Source: Neiella marina (GTDB lineage Bacteria > Pseudomonadota > Gammaproteobacteria > Enterobacterales > Neiellaceae). Taken from it: a stretch of DNA of 64,000 nucleotides. The notes under the pieces are model-generated. The model saw nothing but the letters and a program-made list of their open reading frames with translations. It was not told where the DNA came from and did no database searches. Within the stretch, counting starts at the first letter, position 1; every line of letters starts with the position of its first letter. Shown one piece after another: positions 47,387-56,870 of the stretch. The position numbers were made by a program, and so were the translations under genes. The stretch is taken from contig NZ_NGNS01000023.1 of NCBI RefSeq assembly GCF_002165625.1, positions 1 through 64,000 on the forward strand, in the 5' to 3' direction.

Positions 47387-48835
47387 TTACTGCGCTTGCT
47401 CTGGTGGCGTTGGAACGCGGTACTTATCCATACGATCAATATCGTATTGCTCGTACTTTCGTTGTAACAACCATAGTGGACGCTCCAAGGTCATTTCCCA
47501 CGCAAAGTACTGCTTGTACATGGCGCGAACACGTTCCGGATATTTGTCGGCGAGATTGTTCTGCTCGGCAATATCATCAGCAATGTTGTACAACTCAGCG
47601 GGACGGTCAGCAAATCGAATCAGCTTCCAGTCACCGTCACGGATCGCTCCACGTACATCTTTTTTCCAGTACATGGTTTGGTGTGGGCGCGATTTGTTCT
47701 CACCTAGTACATAAGGCAACAGGTTCACGCCATCAACTTCTGACTTGTATTCAGTACCACCAGCAGCTTCGTAGAAGGTCGGCAATAGATCCATGGTGCT
47801 GACCGGCAAGTCATACACGGTACCAGCAGGGATCTTAGCAGGCCAACTCATGATGTACGGAATGCGAATTCCACCTTCAAGATGGTTGGACTTGGTACCA
47901 GCTAGAGGCCAGTTGTTCGAGGCATTCTTATCCGTTGGACCACCGTTATCGTTGGTAAACACGATAATAGTGTTGTCAGCCAAATTGAGCTCTTCAAGCT
48001 TGTCAGTGACGCGGCCAATGGCGCGGTCCATTGCCAAGGTCATTGCTGCCACTTCCTGACGTTTGCCAGTTAAGTGAGGGAATTTAGCTTTGTCTGATTC
48101 CAGCGCTTCCATTGGCGTGTGAACGGCATTGAATGCAAGATAGATAAAGAACGGCGAGTCTTGGTTGTTTTCAATGAACTTGACCGTCTCGTCACCTAAC
48201 ACGTCAGTAAGATAACCATCATGTTCTTCCATGTGGCCCATGCCGCGCTCTAACAATTTATCAGAAACCATTGGGTTAGCAGCAATCTCGTCTGCATCCT
48301 TGTATGGGAAGTAGCTGCGGTCGCCGCCACGGAAACCGAGAAACTCGTCAAAACCGCGATTAAGAGGGTGATAACGATCGGCGTTACCTAGATGCCACTT
48401 ACCATAGACAGCAGTTTTGTAGCCCTGCGATTTCATGTAATCGGCCATGGTGACTTCATCCACCGGCAACCCCATGTCTTCGCCCAACAACGCGGAGTTA
48501 GGGCTCATAAAACCAACCACATTGATTTCTTCGTAGCCGAACTTTTGTTGGTAACGGCCAGTCATCAAACCGGCTCGCGATGGACCACACACAGGATCAG
48601 AGACGTAGCCTTGCTTGAACACCACACCTTGAGCGGCGATTTTGTCGAGATTTGGCGTGACCATGGTTGGACTGCCTTGGAAACCGAAATCGTTGTAGCC
48701 GGCATCATCGGCAAAAATCAAAATAACGTTTGGTTTTTCAGCCGGCGCTGACGCCGTGCTGTCGGCTTTGTTTTGAGCGCAGGCAGTTAAGCTGACCGCT
48801 GCTAACAAAGCACAAATAACCGATTGTTTTATCAT
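47387..48835 (-). CDS. secreted S1-family sulfatase (lipoprotein)
   Basis: Removes sulfate esters, probably from algal galactan. A signal peptide ends in the lipobox LTAC. The metal-site opening [18 protein letters not shown] is followed by [23 protein letters not shown], where the cysteine of C-x-P-S-R is matured to formylglycine. [16 protein letters not shown]-like ([13 protein letters not shown]) and FTNDNGG are the other active-site blocks. It resembles the sulfatase at 54729 in length and motifs. The S1 subfamily cannot be fixed by eye. It has no copy of the shared locus operator upstream. Confidence 0.9.
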   Translation of the reverse strand: MIKQSVICALLAAVSLTACAQNKADSTASAPAEKPNVILIFADDAGYNDFGFQGSPTMVTPNLDKIAAQGVVFKQGYVSDPVCGPSRAGLMTGRYQQKFGYEEINVVGFMSPNSALLGEDMGLPVDEVTMADYMKSQGYKTAVYGKWHLGNADRYHPLNRGFDEFLGFRGGDRSYFPYKDADEIAANPMVSDKLLERGMGHMEEHDGYLTDVLGDETVKFIENNQDSPFFIYLAFNAVHTPMEALESDKAKFPHLTGKRQEVAAMTLAMDRAIGRVTDKLEELNLADNTIIVFTNDNGGPTDKNASNNWPLAGTKSNHLEGGIRIPYIMSWPAKIPAGTVYDLPVSTMDLLPTFYEAAGGTEYKSEVDGVNLLPYVLGENKSRPHQTMYWKKDVRGAIRDGDWKLIRFADRPAELYNIADDIAEQNNLADKYPERVRAMYKQYFAWEMTLERPLWLLQRKYEQYDIDRMDKYRVPTPPEQAQ

Positions 48836-48935
48836 TGTTTTGTCCTGTTATATCAATCGAAATTGAAAGTTTTCTGGTGTTATATGCGAACCAATATGAA
48901 GCCTTGTTCGCTAAATTAATAAGCCGCGCCCCTGT

Positions 48936-49955
48936 TTAATAGCCATTGGGGTTTTGTGATTGCCAACGCCAGGTGTCGACCATCATATCTTCAAGTGTTT
49001 TGTTTGGTTGCCATCCCAAGGTTTGTCGCGCTTTATCGGCATTGGCCCAAAACGCTGGCAAATCACCTTCGCGCCGGGGAGCGATTTCAAACGGCACCGA
49101 TTGGCCTGAATGCAACTGAAAGCCATTGACAATATCGAGCACTGACAAAGGATCGCCAGTGCCCAAATTAAATGCCTCGGCACAACCGCTTGGCTGTTTG
49201 AGTAACCAGCTCAAGGCATCAAGGTGGCCGTCAGCCAAGTCGGTGACATGGATGTAGTCGCGCTGACAAGTGCCATCTTTAGTTGGGTAGTCATCACCAA
49301 AAATTGCCAACTTATCGCGTTTACCGACAGCAACTTGAGCGACAAACGGCATCAGGTTATTGGGAATGCCGTTGGGGTCTTCACCGATGTTGCCGCTGAC
49401 ATCGGCGCCAATCGGGTTGAAGTAACGCAGGTTCGCAACCTGAAAACTAGGATTAGCGCGGGCAACATCCATCAGAATTTTTTCCACCATGGCCTTCGTT
49501 TGGCCATAAGGGCTGGCTGGATTGCCAAGCGGCTGAGTTTCAACGTATGGCGGCTCATTGGCTTCACCATAAACAGTCGCTGATGAGCTAAAGACCAGCG
49601 AGTTAACGCCATGTTCTAGCATCACTTCAACTAACGCGACGGTCCCCTGAACATTGTTTTTGTAGTATGCCAATGGCTTTTGCACCGACTCGCCGACAGC
49701 TTTGAGGCCAGCAAAATGAATCACAGCATCGATGCTTTCGCGGACGAATACACAAGCCATCGCTTGCTTGTCGAGAATGTCAGCTTCGTAAAACGTCACC
49801 GACTTCCCCGCCAGTTGTTCTACCCGTACTAACGATTCTTTCGAGGAATTACAAAGGTTGTCGACAACCACCACGCCGTAGCCAGCATTTAACAACGCCA
49901 GTACAGTATGACTGCCGATGTAACCTGCACCGCCGGTAACCAGAACGTTGGTCAT
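48936..49955 (-). CDS. galE: UDP-glucose 4-epimerase
   Basis: Interconverts UDP-galactose and UDP-glucose. The Rossmann motif VTGGAGYIGSHTVLALL, the YGQTKAMVEKIL catalytic pattern with Tyr and Lys, and RYFNPIGAD, GDDYPTKDGTCQRDYIHVTDLA are all present. It is the last gene of galT-galK-galE, ten bases after galK. Confidence 0.96.
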   Translation of the reverse strand: MTNVLVTGGAGYIGSHTVLALLNAGYGVVVVDNLCNSSKESLVRVEQLAGKSVTFYEADILDKQAMACVFVRESIDAVIHFAGLKAVGESVQKPLAYYKNNVQGTVALVEVMLEHGVNSLVFSSSATVYGEANEPPYVETQPLGNPASPYGQTKAMVEKILMDVARANPSFQVANLRYFNPIGADVSGNIGEDPNGIPNNLMPFVAQVAVGKRDKLAIFGDDYPTKDGTCQRDYIHVTDLADGHLDALSWLLKQPSGCAEAFNLGTGDPLSVLDIVNGFQLHSGQSVPFEIAPRREGDLPAFWANADKARQTLGWQPNKTLEDMMVDTWRWQSQNPNGY

Positions 49956-49965
49956 GTGATAACTC

Positions 49966-51129
49966 CTAGGCCATTTCTAAAGCAAGAGTATCGACACCAG
50001 CCATTGGGCCGCTGATGTAAATCGTTTCTTTCAAGCCGGTGTCAGCCTGATAGTTGTCTTCGATCAGCTTGCTGATCTCATCAACCATTGCTTCTGGTAC
50101 CAGCGCAACCACACAGCCACCAAAACCGCCGCCGGTCATGCGCACACCGCCCTTGTCTTGCAACACACCATCAATGAGCTCAACCAAGTAATCAATCTCT
50201 TTGGTAGTGATCTCAAACAGGTCGCGCATTGACGCGTGGCTGGCAGCCATCAGCTGGCTAATCTTGACGATGTCACCCTTGTTGAAGGCTTTCATGGCAT
50301 CGACGGTACGTTTGTTTTCATACACCACGTGCTCTGCGCGCTTGGCAACCACAGGATCCAGCTGGTCTTTCTTCATTTCGAACACAGCGACAGTGACATC
50401 ACGCAAGTGAGAAACACCAAAGTGGGCTGCGGCCTGCTCACATTGAGCACGACGTGTGTTGTACTCGCTATCAACCAAGCCACGTTTAACGTTGGAGTTA
50501 ATCATCATGATGGTCATGCCAGATGGAATGCTGACTTCGGTCAAGCCAAGCGTTCGGCAATCAATACCAATGGCCATTTGCTCGCGACCGCAAGCAGAAA
50601 TGAGCTGATCCATAATGCCGCAAGCGCAACCGACAAAGTTGTTCTCTGCCGCTTGGCCAATCAGGGCGATATCGGCTTTGTCGATATTCAGCTGACACAG
50701 CTGGTCAAAGGCATATCCAATACCCACTTCCAACGCAGCTGAAGAACTCAAGCCGGCACCTTGTGGCACATTGCCGGTGATCGCCAAGTTGCAGCCTTTC
50801 AGTTGATGACCACGCTTTTGTAGTTCGGTGACCACGCCACGGACATAATTGGCCCAAAGTTTGTTTTCTTGCGGGACAATTTGTTCGGATAAAACGAACT
50901 CATCGGTTTGGCCATCATAATCCAATGCCGAAACCACCACTTTATCATCCGCTCGCGCCGATACTGCCACTAACGTTGCATACTGAATGGCGCAAGGCAG
51001 AACAAAACCATCGTTGTAATCGGTGTGCTCACCAATCAAATTTACCCGACCAGGTGCACGGACAATAAAATCAGGTTGGTGGCCAAATGCGACTTCAAAG
51101 CCGCTTGTAACTTTTTCTTGCTGGGTCAT
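49966..51129 (-). CDS. galK: galactokinase
   Basis: Phosphorylates galactose to galactose 1-phosphate. Signatures: PGRVNLIGEHTDYNDGFVLPCAI near the N-terminus, GNVPQGAGLSSSAALEVG as the ATP-binding motif, and RMTGGGFGGCVVAL near the C-terminus. It lies eight bases after galT. Confidence 0.96.
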   Translation of the reverse strand: MTQQEKVTSGFEVAFGHQPDFIVRAPGRVNLIGEHTDYNDGFVLPCAIQYATLVAVSARADDKVVVSALDYDGQTDEFVLSEQIVPQENKLWANYVRGVVTELQKRGHQLKGCNLAITGNVPQGAGLSSSAALEVGIGYAFDQLCQLNIDKADIALIGQAAENNFVGCACGIMDQLISACGREQMAIGIDCRTLGLTEVSIPSGMTIMMINSNVKRGLVDSEYNTRRAQCEQAAAHFGVSHLRDVTVAVFEMKKDQLDPVVAKRAEHVVYENKRTVDAMKAFNKGDIVKISQLMAASHASMRDLFEITTKEIDYLVELIDGVLQDKGGVRMTGGGFGGCVVALVPEAMVDEISKLIEDNYQADTGLKETIYISGPMAGVDTLALEMA

Positions 51130-51137
51130 TGTCTTAC

Positions 51138-52184
51138 CTACGCTTTATAGTGAACATCCGACAACGCAGCCAGTCGTTCTGCGGCTTGTTCTGGAGTGAG
51201 ATCTCGCTGGGCTTCAGCCATCATTTCGTAACCCACCATGAATTTTTTCACGGTCGCAGAGCGCAACAGTGGTGGGAAGAAATGGGCGTGCAATTGCCAC
51301 TCGTCGTGAATATCGCCATCGTAAGGCGCACCATGCCACCCCATCGAGTATGGAAAAGAACACTGGAACAAGTTGTCATACTTGGCAGTGATGCGGCGCA
51401 GCGCGTCAGCTAACGTGTCCTTGTGTGCCTGAGTCAGCTCAGTCATACGGGCAATGGCAAATTTTGGCAGCAGCAATGTTTCAAACGGCCATGCTGCCCA
51501 AAACGGCACGACAACAATCCAGTCGTCGTTTTCGACAACAGTGCGACTGCCGTCAGCAGACTCGCGCTTGGCATAGTCGAGCAATAGCGTACTGCCCTGC
51601 TCGGCTAGGTAAGCACTGAAGCTGTCTTGCTTTTTCTGAACCAGAGTGGGCAATTGATTCTGTGCCCAAATTTGGCCGTGAGGATGGGGGTTTGAACATC
51701 CCATCACTGCGCCTTTGTTTTCGAATACCTGAATCCAACGGTAGTGCTGGGCAAGATCTGCGCACTGCTCTTGCCAGGTATCGATCACACCGAGAACCTC
51801 CTGCTGAGTTAACTCAGGGAGAGACCTTCCATGGTCAGGCGAAAAGCAAATGACTCGGCTGGTGCCCTGTTCTGAGGCCAGAGTAAACAGCGGATCATTT
51901 TGTTCAAATGCCGGTGTTTGCTCATTTAAAGCAGCAAAGTCATTGGTAAACACAAACGTCCCTTCGTATTCGGGATTGATTTCACCGTTTACGCGGGTGT
52001 TGCCTTTACACAAATAACAGGATTCATCGTAAGCAGGTTTCTCACTCAGATCGGGTGATTCTTCCTGCCCTTGCCAGGGACGTTTAGCTCGGTGTGGAGA
52101 CACCAGCACCCATTCTCGCGTCATAGGGTTGAAGCGACGATGCGGGTGTTCCTTTGGGTCGAATTGATTGGTGACATTGATCAC
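51138..52184 (-). CDS. galT: galactose-1-phosphate uridylyltransferase
   Basis: Exchanges UMP between UDP-glucose and galactose 1-phosphate. The catalytic segment [13 protein letters not shown] carries the HPH motif, and [25 protein letters not shown] plus CYLCKGNTR form the N-terminal zinc region. First gene of the Leloir operon. The upstream gap contains the near-palindrome ACATCATATGTTTAC at 52206-52220, shared with the carrageenan genes. Confidence 0.96.
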   Translation of the reverse strand: MINVTNQFDPKEHPHRRFNPMTREWVLVSPHRAKRPWQGQEESPDLSEKPAYDESCYLCKGNTRVNGEINPEYEGTFVFTNDFAALNEQTPAFEQNDPLFTLASEQGTSRVICFSPDHGRSLPELTQQEVLGVIDTWQEQCADLAQHYRWIQVFENKGAVMGCSNPHPHGQIWAQNQLPTLVQKKQDSFSAYLAEQGSTLLLDYAKRESADGSRTVVENDDWIVVVPFWAAWPFETLLLPKFAIARMTELTQAHKDTLADALRRITAKYDNLFQCSFPYSMGWHGAPYDGDIHDEWQLHAHFFPPLLRSATVKKFMVGYEMMAEAQRDLTPEQAAERLAALSDVHYKA

Positions 52185-52205
52185 AGCATTGTCTCATCTT
52201 TGCAT

Positions 52206-52220
52206 ACATCATATGTTTAC
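52206..52220. promoter_or_regulatory. shared operator-like site 1, upstream of galT
   Basis: ACATCATATGTTTAC, 22 bases before the galT start and in the divergent gap with the octaheme cytochrome gene. It is one of four related sites in the locus. Confidence 0.6.
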
Positions 52221-52302
52221 ATAAAAAGGTAAATGTTTTAACACTTGATCGCAAGCAAAATCTTTATCGCAAGTTGTTATCTAATGGTCGCAGAATGAAG
52301 TA

Positions 52303-54471
52303 GTGTTGGTGCGCCAACTAATTGGGAGAAAGCTGTTGTATTCGTTCAGACTCGTCGAAAAGCTTAAATTGATTGTGTTATGCCTACCATTTGTAATGGC
52401 AGCAACACTGGTCCAAGCCAAAGATCGGCCTCGCAGCCATTCGAATGAAAACTGCGTCGATTGCCACCAACAAGAAAATGACCACTGGCAACAGTCAGAC
52501 CATTACCGGTCAATGGATGTTGCAACACCAGAATCAGTCATCGGTGACTTTGACAATGCCGAGTTCAGCCACTTTAGTCAACAGGTGCGCTTTTACACTC
52601 GCGATGGTAATTATTACGCGGCATTGACCGAAGCCGGTGAAACCACTGAGTATCATCTACAGTACACCTTTGGCTACCGGCCACTGCAACAGTATTTAGT
52701 TGATACCGGCAAAGGTCGTTTGCAGCTTTTCCCTTATGCTTGGGATGCCCACCCCAAAGAGCAAGGCGGTCAGCGCTGGTATCACAATTATGCCAACGAA
52801 GACATTAAGCCTGCTGATCGGCTGCACTGGCTGCAGCCCTCACAAAACTGGAATGGTATGTGTGCCGACTGCCATTCAGATGGTCTGGTTCGCGGTTTTG
52901 ATCATCAAACCGATCACTTTAATACCGGCTGGGACCATATCAATGTCGGCTGCCAGTCTTGCCATGGTGAAATGGCCCAAGATCACGCCAAAGCAGAGTA
53001 CAAAGAACCCAATAGCCTAGCGGCCAGTGACTGGCACACCAGCAAAGCAAATTTGCAATCAATTGATGGTTGCTACGCCTGCCACGCGCTGCGCTCGCCA
53101 CTAACCGATGGCTACGATCCAACCAAGCCGTTTCTTGATCAATTTTCACCATCGATGCTGCAGCAACCGCTTTATTACGCCGATGGCCAAATCAAGGAAG
53201 AGGTATATGTCTATGGCTCATTCCAGCAAAGCAAGATGCACCAGCTTGGCGTGACTTGCTTTAACTGCCACGACAAACATACCTACAAAATCATCGACAG
53301 AACCAACGGTCTATGTCACCAGTGTCATGCGCCTAGCCAATACGAGACCAAACAGCACTTGATGCACGAGCCAGGTACCAGTGGCAGTGAATGCGTTGAA
53401 TGTCATATGCCGAACACCACATACATGGGAGTCGACCCACGACGCGATCACAGCATGCGGGTGCCACGGCCTGAGCTAACGGTGCAATACGGCATTCCAA
53501 ATAGCTGTAATCGCTGTCACCAAGATGAGAGTGCCGAATGGGCAGTCGAGCAAGTCGCCAATCATTACCCGAATAAGCGACCATTAACTCCTAACGAAAA
53601 GGCCTACATCGAACTGCAGCATAGCTTAAGCTTGCCGCTCCCCATGCACCTTGCCATTATCAATGACCAAACATTACCGGAGCTCAAGCGCGCCAGCGCC
53701 CTTGCGCTGCTGCCAAACACCACTCGCACGCTCGACGACGCCACGATCAAACCGTGGGTTGAATCGCGCTATCCATTAATTCGCTTGGCCACAGCGCAAG
53801 TCGGCTTCTTGCTCTCTGAAGCTGATCGCGAGAAAAGCTATGCGGCGTTGATTGAGGATGAATACAAAGCGGTTCGGGTAAAAGCCGCGATGCAAATGCT
53901 ACACAAGGACATCAGCAAGCAACCGGCGCTGAAAAAAGCAGTCGATGAACTTAATACTGCCAATGATGTAAGCCGCTGGCGCGGTGAAGGCGGTCTCAAT
54001 GCGAGCTTGGTCCACTTGCAGCTTGGCCAACTTCAGCCAGCAATCGATGCCCTTACCCAAGCGATTCAGGTCGACCCTTACTTTGACGGCTCCTATGTCA
54101 ACCTGGCTGATCTGTATCGCAACGCTGGCAACACTGGGCTAGAGAAGAACACCTACATTAACGGCATCAAGGCCAATCCAACGTCGGCATTGCTGCATTA
54201 CAGCTATGGTCTGTCGCTGATTCGGGTGCAGCAAAAACAACAAGCGCTGCGCTATTTGCAGCGCGCCAATGAGTTAGAGCCAGACAATAGTCAGTTCGGT
54301 TACGTCTATTACGTCGCACTCGATAGCGTCGGCCAGACTCAGCAGGCACTCAGTCAGTTGAAACAGACCTTAAGCAACTACCGCAACAGCCAACAATTGA
54401 AAGAGCTTGGCTTGTACCTGTCGAGAAAGGTCAGTGACCGAGCCAGTTACAATTGGTTTATGGCGCAGTAG
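52303..54471 (+). CDS. octaheme cytochrome c with TPR repeats
   Basis: Exported electron-transfer protein. A signal sequence (LKLIVLCLPFVMAATLVQA) precedes eight CxxCH motifs: CVDCH, CADCH, CQSCH, CYACH, CFNCH, CHQCH, CVECH and CNRCH. About 120 residues of HEAT-like helices and at least three TPR repeats (near 580-690) follow. The exact start is uncertain: the TTG at 52303 opens the frame, but a later TTG after GGGAG is equally likely. The gene is divergent from galT and followed by a terminator. It belongs to a widespread uncharacterised family; an oxidoreductase or electron-shuttle role in this locus is inference. Confidence 0.8.
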   Translation: MLVRQLIGRKLLYSFRLVEKLKLIVLCLPFVMAATLVQAKDRPRSHSNENCVDCHQQENDHWQQSDHYRSMDVATPESVIGDFDNAEFSHFSQQVRFYTRDGNYYAALTEAGETTEYHLQYTFGYRPLQQYLVDTGKGRLQLFPYAWDAHPKEQGGQRWYHNYANEDIKPADRLHWLQPSQNWNGMCADCHSDGLVRGFDHQTDHFNTGWDHINVGCQSCHGEMAQDHAKAEYKEPNSLAASDWHTSKANLQSIDGCYACHALRSPLTDGYDPTKPFLDQFSPSMLQQPLYYADGQIKEEVYVYGSFQQSKMHQLGVTCFNCHDKHTYKIIDRTNGLCHQCHAPSQYETKQHLMHEPGTSGSECVECHMPNTTYMGVDPRRDHSMRVPRPELTVQYGIPNSCNRCHQDESAEWAVEQVANHYPNKRPLTPNEKAYIELQHSLSLPLPMHLAIINDQTLPELKRASALALLPNTTRTLDDATIKPWVESRYPLIRLATAQVGFLLSEADREKSYAALIEDEYKAVRVKAAMQMLHKDISKQPALKKAVDELNTANDVSRWRGEGGLNASLVHLQLGQLQPAIDALTQAIQVDPYFDGSYVNLADLYRNAGNTGLEKNTYINGIKANPTSALLHYSYGLSLIRVQQKQQALRYLQRANELEPDNSQFGYVYYVALDSVGQTQQALSQLKQTLSNYRNSQQLKELGLYLSRKVSDRASYNWFMAQ

Positions 54472-54494
54472 TCAACAGCAACAATTAGCCCTTA

Positions 54495-54518
54495 CAAAAG
54501 CCTCATTCGAGGCTTTTG
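54495..54518 (+). terminator. intrinsic terminator of the octaheme cytochrome gene
   Basis: Ten-base stem CAAAAGCCTC / GAGGCTTTTG with loop ATTC, followed by TTGTTTT. Confidence 0.85.
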
Positions 54519-54587
54519 TTGTTTTAACGAGTAACATTTTCATCGCGACAAATAACATCGAGTAACGACACCCGCTGTTGCCAAAAC

Positions 54588-54604
54588 AAAACATCATATG
54601 TTTA
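54588..54604. promoter_or_regulatory. shared operator-like site 2, upstream of the sulfatase gene
   Basis: AAACATCATATGTTTA, the most symmetric copy: arms AAACAT and ATGTTT around CAT. It lies about 125 bases before the sulfatase start. Confidence 0.6.
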
Positions 54605-54728
54605 AATTAATAATATCTACAATGATCACTGAAATAGATGTCAGCTCGGTGTAACTTGCATTCACCAACACTGCATCAACATTGATTCCAGTTTTAAGCG
54701 CTGTCACTGAATCACTTTTGGAGTTCTA

Positions 54729-56189
54729 ATGAAAAACCATTTGTCACTCGGCTTATTGGCCATGTTCAGTTTGCTGTCATGCGGTATAAACCTAGCTGTT
54801 GCAGGGCAAGCCGATTCAAGACCGAACATTCTTTTTATTCTGACTGACGACCAAGGTTATGCCGATGTTGGCTTTAACGGCGCAACCGATTTAAAAACAC
54901 CGTCAATTGATGAATTGGCTGAAAACGGCACCGTCTTTACCTCTGCCTATGTGGTTCACCCCTATTGCGGGCCAAGCCGAGCTGGCTTAATGACCGGCCG
55001 TTACCCGCACAAATTTGGCTCCCAGTTTAACCTGCCAGCGACCAAAGATTCGGGTGGTTTGGGTTTGCCGACCGATGAAAGCTACATCAGTGAAGTGTTG
55101 CAAGATGCCGGTTACTACACAGGTATCGTCGGTAAATGGCACTTAGGTGAAATGCACGAACACCACCCCAATCAACGAGGCTTTGATGAATTCTTTGGCT
55201 TCTTGTTTGGCGGCCACAGCTACTTCCCAGAACAGTACCGCAAGAAGTACCAAGCGGCGCGAGACCGTGGTCTTGATAGCGCCATTTGGCAATACCTTGC
55301 CCCGATGCAGTACAACGGCAAAGAGATCCGAGAAACTGAGTATCTAACCGATGCATTATCGCGTGAGGCCTCTAGCTTCATCGAAAAGGCCAGCAAAAAG
55401 GATGAGCCGTTCTTCTTATACCTTGCTTACAACGCACCTCACACGCCGTTAGAAGCGAAAGAAGAAGACATGGCGTTATTCCCTGAGATTAAAGACAAGA
55501 AGCGTAAAACTTATGCGGGAATGGTTTGGGCGCTTGATAGAGGTATCAGCAACGTCGTCAAAACCCTCAAAGAGACAGGGCAATACGACAATACCTTGAT
55601 TGTCTTTATGAGCGATAACGGTGGCCGCACCGACCAGGGTGCCAGCAACTACCCGTTAAAAGAAGGCAAAAACAGTGTTCAGGAAGGCGGTTACCGCACC
55701 CCGATGTTCATGCACTGGCCTGCCCAGCTCAAAGCTGGCAAGACATACAAACATCCGGTGTCATCGCTCGATATGTTCCCAACTTTGGCAACACTCGCAG
55801 GGGCTAAAATCGCCGAAGACAAAGATCTCGATGGCGTCGACATTCTGCCTGCGGTGCAACAAGACGTCAGCGCTCGCCCTGGTGATGTCCTGTATGTCAT
55901 GGTCCACTGGGACGCCCACACCAACGTCGCCGCTCGCCGTGACAACCTGAAGGTCATTCGCACCGACAATGGTCCATGGCGCTTGTATGATGTTGATGCC
56001 GATCCAGCAGAAGATCATGACTTGAGCAAACAGTACCCAGACACAATCCGCGAAATGGTGTCGAAAATGTCAGTATGGAGCTGGTCACACCAACAGCCAG
56101 CGTTCTTCTACAATCACAAAAGTGCTGCTCAATGGCGCCTTAACGGCATGCCTCGATTTGATCAAACCTTTGAATTGAAAGAAAAGTAA
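54729..56189 (+). CDS. secreted S1-family sulfatase
   Basis: Formylglycine sulfatase of the algal polysaccharide type. A signal sequence with a possible lipobox (LLSCG) opens the protein. PNILFILTDDQGYADVGF holds the calcium ligands, [21 protein letters not shown] holds the modified cysteine, and GKWHLG, LAYNAPHTPLEA and FMSDNGG complete the active site. The ATG has GGAG seven to eight bases upstream. It shares the locus operator (54588-54604). The likely target is galactose-sulfate or anhydrogalactose-sulfate in carrageenan, judged from the GH82 gene nearby; it cannot be assigned more closely by eye. Confidence 0.9.
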   Translation: MKNHLSLGLLAMFSLLSCGINLAVAGQADSRPNILFILTDDQGYADVGFNGATDLKTPSIDELAENGTVFTSAYVVHPYCGPSRAGLMTGRYPHKFGSQFNLPATKDSGGLGLPTDESYISEVLQDAGYYTGIVGKWHLGEMHEHHPNQRGFDEFFGFLFGGHSYFPEQYRKKYQAARDRGLDSAIWQYLAPMQYNGKEIRETEYLTDALSREASSFIEKASKKDEPFFLYLAYNAPHTPLEAKEEDMALFPEIKDKKRKTYAGMVWALDRGISNVVKTLKETGQYDNTLIVFMSDNGGRTDQGASNYPLKEGKNSVQEGGYRTPMFMHWPAQLKAGKTYKHPVSSLDMFPTLATLAGAKIAEDKDLDGVDILPAVQQDVSARPGDVLYVMVHWDAHTNVAARRDNLKVIRTDNGPWRLYDVDADPAEDHDLSKQYPDTIREMVSKMSVWSWSHQQPAFFYNHKSAAQWRLNGMPRFDQTFELKEK

Positions 56190-56302
56190 TGCCAATGGTT
56201 ACTCCGCAAGAAAGGTCCAAATGCCTTCTTGCGGGGTTAACTATCGAAAAGCAAGTTACCTCCTTACGACAAGCAAGAAAATATAACTATCAAACACTTA
56301 AC

Positions 56303-56743
56303 TTATTGATATTTGGCTTTAACAGTCGCCAAAAGGCGTTGCGCAGCTAGGTTGTATATGCCTTGGGCATATTGGCTTGGGTTATCGACATGAGCCGCTC
56401 TAGCATTGGCAATCATTCGGCTGGCGCCAACTTCTCTTCGAGACAGCTCAGGCTGCAAATCAAGGTCGCCAAGCGCCAGATAGATACCGTATGAGTACTC
56501 AATCAGAGCAGAATCAAAAGCGATACAGTATTTGAGCTTGCCTTCGTTAGTATTTTCAACTGCCGATGCGTAGCATTGAAGCAACTGTTCTATTGCTACT
56601 TGGTTTCCTTCTGTCTCCTGTATGGCCAGGAAATCATTGACAGCGGCATCGATTGCAGTGTCCTGTGAAACCTCTGCAACAGTTGCTTTAGTCCCAAGGA
56701 ATAAACAACATCCCACGGCCAATATAGCGTTTGATATTTTCAA
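56303..56743 (-). CDS. small secreted hypothetical protein
   Basis: A 146-residue protein with an N-terminal signal peptide (MKISNAILAVGCCLFLGTKATVA). The mature part is helical and contains two cysteines (LLQCYASAVENTNEGKLKYC). No family recognised. It lies in the middle of the sulfatase locus but is not closely spaced with its neighbours. Confidence 0.6.
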   Translation of the reverse strand: MKISNAILAVGCCLFLGTKATVAEVSQDTAIDAAVNDFLAIQETEGNQVAIEQLLQCYASAVENTNEGKLKYCIAFDSALIEYSYGIYLALGDLDLQPELSRREVGASRMIANARAAHVDNPSQYAQGIYNLAAQRLLATVKAKYQ

Positions 56744-56870
56744 CGTAAGCTCCTTTTATTTTGATACTTCACGACATTCAAAGCCTCGGACTTTCAAGCC
56801 AAGACTCAACGTCCACTTAACCTTTCACATCCCTCGAAAAATCAAGAGATCTGACTGTTTTGTTTGCTTG

